DNA of 5,153 bases from an uncultured Anaerotruncus sp. GTDB lineage: Bacteria; Bacillota; Clostridia; Oscillospirales; Ruminococcaceae. Under the pieces are notes generated by a model that ran no database searches, had not been told where the DNA came from, and was given only the letters and a program-made list of their open reading frames with translations. The stretch lies in NCBI GenBank assembly GCA_910586875.1, contig CAJUJI010000176.1:1-5153 (forward strand), written 5' to 3'. Both the position numbers and the translations under genes were made by a program. Positions 1-4,988 of the stretch are shown one piece after another (positions within the stretch are counted from its first letter, which is position 1; every line of letters begins with the position of its first letter).

Positions 1-123
1 CGGCAATTCACCCCCCAAAAATCCGCTTTCACGGAAAAGGAGTTCCGCGCTTTGCCAAGCGCGGCCAAAGGCGCTGCCTTTGGAATCCGCAGCCTTTGGA
101 AAGGCTGGCGAAACTTTTGCATA
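1..123 (+). repeat. Modular palindromic intergenic repeat, left copy 1
   Basis: This is a non-coding, palindrome-rich repeat. A 14-nt end block (1-14, cggcaattcacccc) is followed by an A-rich block (15-40) and three back-to-back inverted repeats. These are 45-64 (8-bp stem, loop tgcc), 65-83 (8-bp stem, loop gct) and 91-106 (7-bp stem around gg). Positions 13-123 recur at 146-256 with three mismatches. The end block and the 26-nt block 65-90 recur in inverted orientation at 2597-2610 and 2493-2518. A further inverted repeat at 129-143 (gccgcc/ggcggc) lies between the two left copies. The layout resembles REP- or MITE-like intergenic elements. No transposase is present, and the element may extend left of the window. 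The repeat itself is certain; its class is inferred. Confidence 0.85.
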
Positions 124-139
124 AGCCCGCCGCCGCAGG

Positions 140-256
140 CGGCAACCCCAAAAATCCGCTTTTACGGAAAAGGAGTTCCGCGCTTTGCCAAGCGCGGCCA
201 AAGGCGCTGCCTTTGGAATCCGCAGCCTTTACAAAGGCTGGCGAAACTTTTGCATA
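140..256 (+). repeat. Modular palindromic intergenic repeat, left copy 2 (tandem)
   Basis: This is the second tandem copy, offset by 133 bp from copy 1. Positions 146-256 match 13-123 except at 163 (t for c) and 231-232 (ac for gg). The last two differences fall exactly in the centre of the third palindrome (224-239), so its 7-bp stem is kept. Palindromes 178-197 and 198-216 are identical to those in copy 1. The end block is shortened: cggcaa (140-145) joins directly to the C-run, whereas copy 1 has ttcacc between them. The copy ends next to the fkbM promoter region. The high identity suggests a recent duplication or gene conversion. Confidence 0.85.
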
Positions 257-312
257 TAATCTGCCGTTTGGAAGCGGCAGAATTTACCTGTAAAGTGAAT
301 TAGCTTTTCAGT

Positions 313-340
313 TTGATACACGCCAGCCCCGCTGTAAAAT
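313..340 (+). promoter_or_regulatory. Predicted sigma-A promoter for the fkbM-radical SAM operon
   Basis: The -35 hexamer TTGATA (313-318) and -10 hexamer TAAAAT (335-340) each match the consensus at five of six positions. They are separated by 16 bp. Transcription would start near 347, about 40 nt before the start codon, with the ribosome site correctly placed downstream. It is the best-spaced promoter in the upstream region. Prediction from sequence only. Confidence 0.6.
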
Positions 341-354
341 GAACCTACTTTACA
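333..354. promoter_or_regulatory. Possible operator dyad overlapping the -10
   Basis: TGTAAA (333-338) and TTTACA (349-354) form a perfect 6-bp inverted repeat with a 10-bp spacer. It covers the -10 hexamer and the expected transcription start, which is where a repressor would bind. A third TGTAAA half site lies 44 bp upstream at 289-294, also next to a TTTAC inverse arm at 283-287. I do not recognise the cognate regulator. A 6-bp dyad in an AT-rich promoter could be chance. Confidence 0.3.
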
Positions 355-371
355 AGGAAAACGACGTCCTG

Positions 372-378
372 AAAGGAG
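372..378 (+). promoter_or_regulatory. Ribosome binding site that fixes a TTG start
   Basis: AAAGGAG lies 10 nt before the TTG at 389. There is no ATG or GTG in frame between the upstream in-frame stop (335-337) and this site. The site therefore supports initiation at TTG 389, or less likely at the adjacent TTG 392. Confidence 0.7.
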
Positions 379-388
379 ATATCCCCAA

Positions 389-1471
389 TTGTTGCCCTTT
401 TTGACCGAAACAGAGACCGTCTGGCAGCGCCTTGCTCGCACCGAAAAACCGATTGTCCTTTATGGGATGGGGCTGGGCGCAGAAAAAATCCTATTCCAGC
501 TTGCACAGGTGGGGACACAGCCTGCGGCGGTATTCGCCTCGGATGAGTTTGTACGCGGCCACCGGTTCCATGAATGGCCGGTTCAGCGCTTGGCGGACAT
601 CAAAGCGCAGTATCCGGATTTTTTTATTGTGGTTGCCTTTGCGTTTTGGCAGCCGGAGCTTCTTGCGCGGGTACAGGCGCTTGCAAAGCAGTACGAGCTG
701 GTGTTGCCGCATCTGCCGGTAGTGGGCAATGAGGCGGTCACGCCCGCATGGATACAGGCGCATGAGCCGGAAATCGCAGCGGCCTGGCGGCTGCTGGCCG
801 ACGAGCAGAGCCGCCGCGTGTTTGCCGCCGTGATGAATTACAAGCTCAGCGGCCGGATTGAAGGGCTGCGCGCGGTGACCACCCCGAAAGCGGAGGCTTG
901 GCAGCTTTTACAGGTCACCCGGCAGGAAGCATATTTGGATTTGGGCGCCTACGACGGCGACACCCTGCGGGAGCTGATTGCACAGACCGGCGGTCTGCCT
1001 AAGCGGATGGTCGCGCTAGAGCCGGACGCGAAAAATTTCCGCAAGCTATGCGCCTATCTGGACACGCTGCCCGCCGGTGCGATACAGGCGTATCAAGCCG
1101 GCGTTTACAGCGCCGACACGACCCTATTGTTTGCAAACCGCGCAGGGCGGCACTCGGCGGTGGCGCGCGACGGCCAGGGCGTTTTGACGCCGATGCGCTC
1201 GATAGACAGCCTTGCTGCGGGCGAGCGTTTCACCCTGATAAAGCTGGACGTGGAAGGGGAGGAGGCGCAGGCGATTGCAGGCGCGCAGGAGCAGCTGCGC
1301 CGGTTTGCGCCGAAGCTGATGGTTTCTGCCTACCACCGCAACGAGGACACCTTTGCACTGCTCAACCAAATTCACGCCATCCAGCCGCGCTATCGGTTCT
1401 ACCTGCGCCAGCACCCCTACCTGCCCGCGTGGGACAACAACCTTTATTGCATACCAGAGGAGCAGCTATGA
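389..1471 (+). CDS. FkbM family SAM-dependent methyltransferase with N-terminal Rossmann-like domain
   Basis: This 360-residue protein is predicted to transfer a methyl group from S-adenosylmethionine to an unknown acceptor. Residues about 20-110 form a nucleotide-binding-like domain: a strand and glycine turn (LYGMGLGAEK, 24-33) is followed by alternating strands, as in two-domain FkbM proteins of clostridia. The methyltransferase domain starts near 180. LDLGAYDGDT (183-192) is the SAM-binding motif I, E211-P212-D213 follows the next strand, and the FkbM signatures SIDSL (271-275) and KLDVEGEE (285-292) are present. The C-terminus (YRFYLRQHPY, 335-344, then NNLYC) is also typical. No signal peptide or membrane segment is seen, so the protein should be cytoplasmic. 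The start is TTG, set by AAAGGAG at 372-378. Its stop overlaps the next gene's start by 4 nt, indicating co-translation. Many FkbM enzymes O-methylate glycans or natural products, but no such genes are nearby, so the substrate is open. Confidence 0.9.
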   Translation: MLPFLTETETVWQRLARTEKPIVLYGMGLGAEKILFQLAQVGTQPAAVFASDEFVRGHRFHEWPVQRLADIKAQYPDFFIVVAFAFWQPELLARVQALAKQYELVLPHLPVVGNEAVTPAWIQAHEPEIAAAWRLLADEQSRRVFAAVMNYKLSGRIEGLRAVTTPKAEAWQLLQVTRQEAYLDLGAYDGDTLRELIAQTGGLPKRMVALEPDAKNFRKLCAYLDTLPAGAIQAYQAGVYSADTTLLFANRAGRHSAVARDGQGVLTPMRSIDSLAAGERFTLIKLDVEGEEAQAIAGAQEQLRRFAPKLMVSAYHRNEDTFALLNQIHAIQPRYRFYLRQHPYLPAWDNNLYCIPEEQL

Positions 1472-2421
1472 GTCAGCCTACAGAAAATCCGTTTCCCTAT
1501 ACCGACAGCAACAAGCGCTATCACACCTATTCCTATTTTCTGCAACAGCGTTTTGGCGGCAAGGTGTCCCGCATCAGCCTGAACGCGGGGATGAGCTGCC
1601 CCAATCTGGACGGCACCAAAGGGACCGGCGGCTGCACCTACTGTGCGCCGGACGGCAGCGGAACCTTTGCAGGTGACGCCGCCTTGTCGATTTCCGCGCA
1701 GTTTGCGCAGGTCGCCGCGCGCATAGGCAGCAAGTGGGACACCCCGCGGCATATCGCCTATTTCCAGGCGCGCACAAACACCTATGCACCAGCTGTAAAG
1801 CTGCGCGCCTTGTATGAGCAGGCGCTAAGCTGTCCTGGCGTGGTCGGGCTTGCCATCGCCACCCGCCCCGACTGTCTGCCCGACGAGGTGTGCGCACTGC
1901 TTCGGGAGCTGGCACAGCGCACCTATCTGGTGGTGGAGCTGGGGCTGCAAACCGTTCATGACGACACCGGCCGGCGCATCAACCGCTGCCACAGCTACGC
2001 AGATTTTTTGCGCGGATATGAGAAGCTGCGCAGAAATGGGGTGTTGGTCGGCGTCCACCTGATCAACGGGTTGCCGGGCGAATCCAAAGAACAGATGCTC
2101 GAAAGCGCGCAGGCGATTGCAGCACTTGACCTGCATTTGGTCAAGCTGCATCTGCTGCATCTGCTGGAAAATACCCCCATGGCGCAGCAGTGGCGGCAGG
2201 GAGAGTTTGAACTGCTCACGCGGGAGGCGTATGTCCAGGTGGTCTGCGACCAGCTGGAATATTTTCCCGCACAGTTTGTGCTGGGGCGGCTCACCGGCGA
2301 CGGCGCGCCACAACAGCTGATCGGGCCGATGTGGAGCCGCAAAAAGCTGTGTGTGCTCAACGAGATTGACAAGGAGCTTGTGCGCCGCAACAGCTGGCAG
2401 GGGAAACACCTCGCGCTGTAA
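1468..2421 (+). CDS. TIGR01212 family radical SAM protein (YhcC/YtqA-like, possible MnmL)
   Basis: This 317-residue protein belongs to the YhcC/YtqA radical SAM family and has normal family length. The [4Fe-4S] cluster cysteines are C44, C56 and C59, in the family's wide CX11CX2C arrangement within a CPNLDGTKGTGGCTYC stretch. Other family signatures are YFQARTNTY (about residue 93 on), ATRPDCL (about 131), VELGLQT (about 153), HLINGLPGES (about 193) and LTGDGAP near the C-terminus. The B. subtilis member YtqA (MnmL) is implicated in converting carboxymethylaminomethyl- to aminomethyl-uridine at the tRNA wobble position; E. coli YhcC is uncharacterised. The start is ATG 1468, preceded by AGAGGAG (1456-1462) with 5-nt spacing. 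The 4-nt overlap with the upstream stop implies translational coupling, and no separate promoter is evident. A short terminator begins at its stop codon. The family call is firm; the tRNA role is transferred by homology and not certain at this distance. Confidence 0.92.
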   Translation: MSQPTENPFPYTDSNKRYHTYSYFLQQRFGGKVSRISLNAGMSCPNLDGTKGTGGCTYCAPDGSGTFAGDAALSISAQFAQVAARIGSKWDTPRHIAYFQARTNTYAPAVKLRALYEQALSCPGVVGLAIATRPDCLPDEVCALLRELAQRTYLVVELGLQTVHDDTGRRINRCHSYADFLRGYEKLRRNGVLVGVHLINGLPGESKEQMLESAQAIAALDLHLVKLHLLHLLENTPMAQQWRQGEFELLTREAYVQVVCDQLEYFPAQFVLGRLTGDGAPQQLIGPMWSRKKLCVLNEIDKELVRRNSWQGKHLAL

Positions 2422-2442
2422 GCGCAGAGCGCTTTTATTTTT
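2420..2442 (+). terminator. Rho-independent terminator of the fkbM-radical SAM operon
   Basis: A 6-bp stem (aagcgc/gcgctt) with a 3-nt aga loop is followed by ttatttttt-like sequence ending at 2442. It starts inside the TAA stop codon of the radical SAM gene. The stem is short, so readthrough to the stronger hairpin at 2629-2664 is plausible. Confidence 0.65.
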
Positions 2443-2473
2443 ATCACCGCCGCAGGCGCACAAAAATTTTACT

Positions 2474-2493
2474 CGATTTTTTTTAAAAAATCG
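2474..2493. repeat. A/T-rich perfect palindrome
   Basis: Nine-base arms (cgatttttt and aaaaaatcg) flank a central tt. It sits directly against the inverted copy of the modular repeat, in the place where the left copies carry their third hairpin (91-106). Its role is unknown. Read leftward, its T-run follows the 2500-2518 hairpin after about nine bases, too far for a standard terminator. Confidence 0.55.
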
Positions 2494-2610
2494 CGGATTC
2501 CAAAGGCAGCGCCTTTGGTCGCCTCAGCGGGTATAAAACCGAGTGGTTTTATACCCGCTGAGGTGAAACGTATCTTTTCCTGAGAAGCGCATTTTCGGGG
2601 TGAATTGCCG
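2493..2610 (-). repeat. Modular palindromic repeat, inverted right copy
   Basis: Read on the minus strand, this has the same block order as window positions 1-90. The 14-nt end block (2610-2597) is exact. A diverged A-rich block (2596 to about 2574) matches 17 of 22 positions over its best aligned part. A hairpin comes next, then the 26-nt block (2518-2493), which is identical to 65-90 and 198-223. The central hairpin differs: the left copies have an 8-bp GC stem, this copy a 19-bp stem. With the left copies it brackets the fkbM-radical SAM operon in inverted orientation. The shared blocks are read directly; mobility is inference. Confidence 0.8.
2522..2563. repeat. Perfect 19-bp inverted repeat with 4-nt loop
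   Basis: Arms 2522-2540 and 2545-2563 are exact reverse complements around gagt. No T-run follows on either strand, so it does not look like a standard terminator. It occupies the variable hairpin slot of the inverted modular repeat. In RNA it would be an extremely stable stem-loop, able to act as a transcript 3' end or RNase block. In DNA it could extrude as a cruciform or serve as a protein site. Confidence 0.8.
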
Positions 2611-2626
2611 TCTTAAAAGACGGCAA
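2605..2626. repeat. 10-bp inverted repeat at the outer end of the right repeat copy
   Basis: Arms ttgccgtctt (2605-2614) and aagacggcaa (2617-2626) flank aa. The left arm contains the end of the 14-nt block shared with the window start, so the palindrome spans the junction between the repeat and the terminator region. Its function is unknown. Confidence 0.6.
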
Positions 2627-2628
2627 GA

Positions 2629-2664
2629 GGGGGCTTTTTGCAAGAGAAAAAGCCCCCTTTTTTT
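2629..2664 (+). terminator. Strong rightward intrinsic terminator
   Basis: An 11-bp stem (gggggcttttt 2629-2639 with aaaaagccccc 2647-2657), extendable by an A-T pair, has a 7-nt loop and is followed by seven T (2658-2664). It would stop rightward readthrough from the fkbM operon before it runs antisense into the M20 gene. Its T-tract overlaps the stop codon of that leftward gene (2665-2663). Read leftward the stem lacks a following T-run, so it is not clearly bidirectional. Confidence 0.8.
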
Positions 2665-4288
2665 ACATCACAGAAAGCAGCTGAATCAGTTCCAGCAGCA
2701 ACACCGGCGCCTTTTCAAACGAGTAGGCGAGATCGACCCGTTCGGTGAATTTATGCGGATCGCGCCCGAGCGGTCCAAAATTCACAAACGGGATGTTCAG
2801 CGCGCGGATTTCCTCCAGCGGCACTGCGTACCGTGTGCCCCAAACCGGAAAGCTTTCCCGCAGCGCGTCCAAATCGTTCTGCCCGCGCAGTGACAAATAA
2901 CACATATCCGTCAACCCATTGAAGCAATGGTCCACCATCAGTGCTTCTCCCAGTTCAGACGCCTTTCCGCAGATCAGCGCGCGGCAGGCTTGTAAGGTTC
3001 CGCTCTGCCCGTCAAGGAAACCGCTGTGTGGATAATAGGGGGGCGCAAAGCACACAATGACCATCGGGCTGCGGTCAGGGCAGAACCGGTGCGCCTCGCG
3101 GATGGTCTCCACCGTCAACTGCCGCAGATCAGCGGTAGCGCTATTTTGCAAAAATGCCTCCATATGCCGGTCAAAGCGTTCTCCATGCGCCGCACGGCAG
3201 ATGCGCAGCAGCTCACCATACCGCAGTACCCTTGGTACAAACGCCTCGCCGCGCACCGCACGCCCTAGCTTTTGTTCCGCCTGAGCGCGCCGCAGCTCGA
3301 CGTTGTGCAGCACCGTCTCAAACGCTTCGGTTATCAGCGCTTCCAGCTGTGTCAGCAGCTGTTCCGGCGTGCGGGTCAGCGTCATGACATTAAAATAGGC
3401 GTAAGCGGCTGCCGGCGTTTGCACCGAATAGGCGGCCTTCAGATCGCTTTGCTTCAGACAGGTCGGCGCAGGGGTGTAGCAGCCCTGCGCACAGTCGATC
3501 AAGTCAGGGGAAAGCTCCAGCTGCGCGGTGATCTCCGAAAGCAGCAGGTTTGGATTTAACCCGCAAAATGGCTCCCCAACATGGGTTTCTTGCCCCACGC
3601 AGTAAATAAGCGGCATCAGCTTGCCGGCGGCGCCCACATGCAGCGGATGCGCAGTGCGCCCACCCTCCGGCGAGATATCCGGCTCGCTGACAACGCAGTG
3701 TGCAATTTGCAGCCGGTGCGTTTGCCGGTATTGCAGCAACAGCCGCGCCGCGGTCAGCATCCCCGCGGAGTTGCATTCCTCGTCCGGCACCGACACAAAC
3801 AGCAGATTCGCATGCTGCTCAGCAGGATGCTCGCAAAAATGCCAAAGCAGCTCCAAATCTGCGGCGATGCCCCATTTCATGTCACAGACGCCGCGCCCAA
3901 ACAGAAAGTTTCCGCTGTCCAAATCGGCCTGCGCCTGCGCCGGAAGCTGGACCTGACCGGTTTTCAAAAAGGCGGTATAGCCCTTTGGATCGAACGCGAG
4001 CGCCTGTTGTGCGCCGTATTCCTCTACGCCCACCACATCAAAATGACTGAGCAGCAGGATGGTCTTTTCTGTTGGCTGCGCTGCGGGCAGCAATGCGAAT
4101 ACACAGCCGCCCGGCGCGCCATTCTCCAGCGGGAAAATCTCGACCCGCTCAGGATGCGCCGCAAAATAAGGCACCTTGCGCAGCAGCTCTTGCAGCAGCG
4201 CAGGCATATGCTGTTCGCTTTCGCTGCCACTGATGCTTGGTACCGCGCAAAGTGCAAGTAGATGCTCTAAAATACGTTGCCGATCCAT
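2663..4288 (-). CDS. M20 family metallohydrolase, RocB-like
   Basis: This 541-residue protein resembles the RocB group of M20 peptidases/deacylases, larger than typical M20 enzymes and named after the B. subtilis arginine-utilisation gene rocB. The di-zinc site can be read in order: H82-x-D84 in LLSHFDVVG, D136 in GRGVCDMKWG, E170-E171 in VPDEEC (catalytic base and ligand), an acidic ligand in SEPD (201-204) and H512 in GRDPHKF. H236 (QETHVGEP) matches the conserved lid-domain histidine. YGAQQALAFDP after the first motif is characteristic of the RocB group. No signal peptide is seen, so it is probably cytoplasmic, hydrolysing a peptide or N-acyl amino acid; the substrate is unknown. The start is ATG 4288 with AAGGGGG (4301-4295) six bases upstream. 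No other arginine genes are in the window, so an arginine role is not supported by context. The 13-bp hairpin abutting its ribosome site is notable. Confidence 0.88.
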   Translation of the reverse strand: MDRQRILEHLLALCAVPSISGSESEQHMPALLQELLRKVPYFAAHPERVEIFPLENGAPGGCVFALLPAAQPTEKTILLLSHFDVVGVEEYGAQQALAFDPKGYTAFLKTGQVQLPAQAQADLDSGNFLFGRGVCDMKWGIAADLELLWHFCEHPAEQHANLLFVSVPDEECNSAGMLTAARLLLQYRQTHRLQIAHCVVSEPDISPEGGRTAHPLHVGAAGKLMPLIYCVGQETHVGEPFCGLNPNLLLSEITAQLELSPDLIDCAQGCYTPAPTCLKQSDLKAAYSVQTPAAAYAYFNVMTLTRTPEQLLTQLEALITEAFETVLHNVELRRAQAEQKLGRAVRGEAFVPRVLRYGELLRICRAAHGERFDRHMEAFLQNSATADLRQLTVETIREAHRFCPDRSPMVIVCFAPPYYPHSGFLDGQSGTLQACRALICGKASELGEALMVDHCFNGLTDMCYLSLRGQNDLDALRESFPVWGTRYAVPLEEIRALNIPFVNFGPLGRDPHKFTERVDLAYSFEKAPVLLLELIQLLSVM

Positions 4289-4300
4289 ACAATGCCCCCT

Positions 4301-4332
4301 TAATTTCGCTAAACTCTGATTTAGCGAAATTA
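4301..4332. promoter_or_regulatory. 13-bp perfect inverted repeat abutting the M20 ribosome site
   Basis: Arms 4301-4313 (taatttcgctaaa) and 4320-4332 are exact reverse complements around a 6-nt loop. The repeat lies between the zinc-ribbon gene stop (4355) and the M20 start (4288). On the transcript, the 3' arm ends in the first A of the AAGGGGG ribosome site. No T-run follows leftward, so it is not a canonical terminator. It could be an operator, a leader hairpin that tunes M20 translation, or an RNA processing site. Confidence 0.65.
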
Positions 4333-4354
4333 TTTAAACCCCTTCTACGCCCGC

Positions 4355-4888
4355 TTACCGTTGGAATACCAACAGACTGAGAACGGTTGACAGAACGATC
4401 ATGCCGCACCCCACCGCCAGCAGATATGGCAGCGCAAGCACGCCGTAAAACGCATCGGCGCGCCCGTCCAGATAGGCTTGCACCACCAGCGCCAGCCCAC
4501 AGGTGGACAGGAACAGCCAGAACGCGTCCATCCGCAAGGATTTGCGGCGGCCGCCGGTCATAAGCAGCTGCACCAGCAAGATGGTTGGCAGGATGGTGAG
4601 CGGTGCAATCCGCAGCAGCCAGCCGATGGTTAGCTCAAGAGGCTGACCGGTGCCGTAGCCCATCAGCGCCAGCAGGTGCAGCACCAGTGCGGCAATTAGC
4701 GCGATGCAGCCAAATACGCCAATGGTGGTTGCTGCCGCTGCGCCCGAGCTGATCGGTTGATCGTGCGGGCGCTCCCCCACCTTTTCGCCGCTGAAATATT
4801 TGCCAACCAGGGATTCCCCGCAGTAGCCGCAAGCGCGCGCCCGCCCGCTGACCGGCCGGCCGCATTTGGGACAGGATATCATTGGCAT
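4355..4888 (-). CDS. Zinc-ribbon domain membrane protein of unknown function
   Basis: This 177-residue protein starts with a four-cysteine zinc ribbon: C6 and C9 (CPKCG) and C20 and C23 (ACGYCG). A short hydrophilic linker (about 28-52) leads to roughly four hydrophobic segments: about 54-76, 93-110, 122-140 and 146-174. A basic loop, GGRRKSLR, lies at about 112-119. This layout is common among small clostridial membrane proteins annotated only as zinc-ribbon domain proteins. By the positive-inside rule the ribbon is probably cytoplasmic. The start ATG 4888 is chosen because GGGAGG (4903-4898) lies 9 nt upstream and the open frame further upstream runs through the promoter and the repeat. The alternative ATG at 4882 is worse spaced. 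It reads toward the M20 gene with a 66-bp gap, so partial co-transcription is possible. I do not recognise a specific function. Confidence 0.8.
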   Translation of the reverse strand: MPMISCPKCGRPVSGRARACGYCGESLVGKYFSGEKVGERPHDQPISSGAAAATTIGVFGCIALIAALVLHLLALMGYGTGQPLELTIGWLLRIAPLTILPTILLVQLLMTGGRRKSLRMDAFWLFLSTCGLALVVQAYLDGRADAFYGVLALPYLLAVGCGMIVLSTVLSLLVFQR

Positions 4889-4897
4889 ACAAGGTCG

Positions 4898-4903
4898 CCT
4901 CCC
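4898..4903 (-). promoter_or_regulatory. Ribosome binding site of the zinc-ribbon gene
   Basis: GGGAGG on the minus strand lies 9 nt before ATG 4888. It excludes the longer reading from 5047, which would start inside the right-end repeat and translate through the promoter. Confidence 0.65.
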
Positions 4904-4939
4904 GCAGAAAAGATAACGCCGACATGCGGCTTTGTGGCT

Positions 4940-4968
4940 ATTATAGCACAGCAAAGCAGCTAGCGCAA
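4940..4968 (-). promoter_or_regulatory. Extended -10 promoter for the zinc-ribbon gene
   Basis: On the minus strand a perfect TATAAT (4945-4940) is preceded by TGC (4948-4946), giving an extended -10 element. TTGCGC (4968-4963) lies 17 bp upstream as a weak -35, with only TTG matching. Transcription would start near 4933, leaving a leader of about 45 nt with a good ribosome site. Confidence 0.7.
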
Positions 4969-4988
4969 GCGACCATAGGTGGGATGTC

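Larger units (their letters stand above)
257..388 (+). other. Leader region upstream of the FkbM methyltransferase gene
   Basis: This non-coding stretch separates the tandem repeats from the first gene. It begins with an inverted repeat at 260-281 (7-bp stem, 8-nt loop) without a following T-run, so it is not a convincing terminator. It then holds three TGTAAA-type half sites (289-294, 333-338 and, inverted, 349-354), a promoter at 313-340 and the ribosome site at 372-378. A near-identical 13-nt stretch occurs at 287-299 and 331-343, 44 bp apart. No credible gene is present. Confidence 0.6.

Noticed and set aside
13..256. CRISPR array
   Set aside because: There are only two units of about 111 bp, with internal palindromes and a short gap. 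The repeat length and spacer pattern do not fit, and no cas genes are present.
228..260. Perfect TATAAT at 255-260 with TTTACA at 228-233 as an alternative operon promoter
   Set aside because: The spacer is 21 bp, too long for sigma-A, and the upstream TG is one base off the extended -10 position. The 313-340 promoter is better spaced. A weak extra start cannot be excluded.
52..303. Open frames through the tandem repeats (for example 83 codons from 52)
   Set aside because: Their codons follow the duplicated palindromes in more than one frame, they have no ribosome site, and the translated sequence is simply the repeat read twice.
339..404. 21-codon ORF starting at ATG 339 as a leader peptide
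   Set aside because: It has no ribosome site, its start lies in the predicted -10 and upstream of the transcription start, and its composition shows no regulatory codon run.
1048..1467. N-terminal extension of the radical SAM gene to ATG 1048
   Set aside because: The added 140 residues are an arginine/alanine-rich shadow of the FkbM gene in another frame. The family length and the ribosome site at 1456-1462 support ATG 1468.
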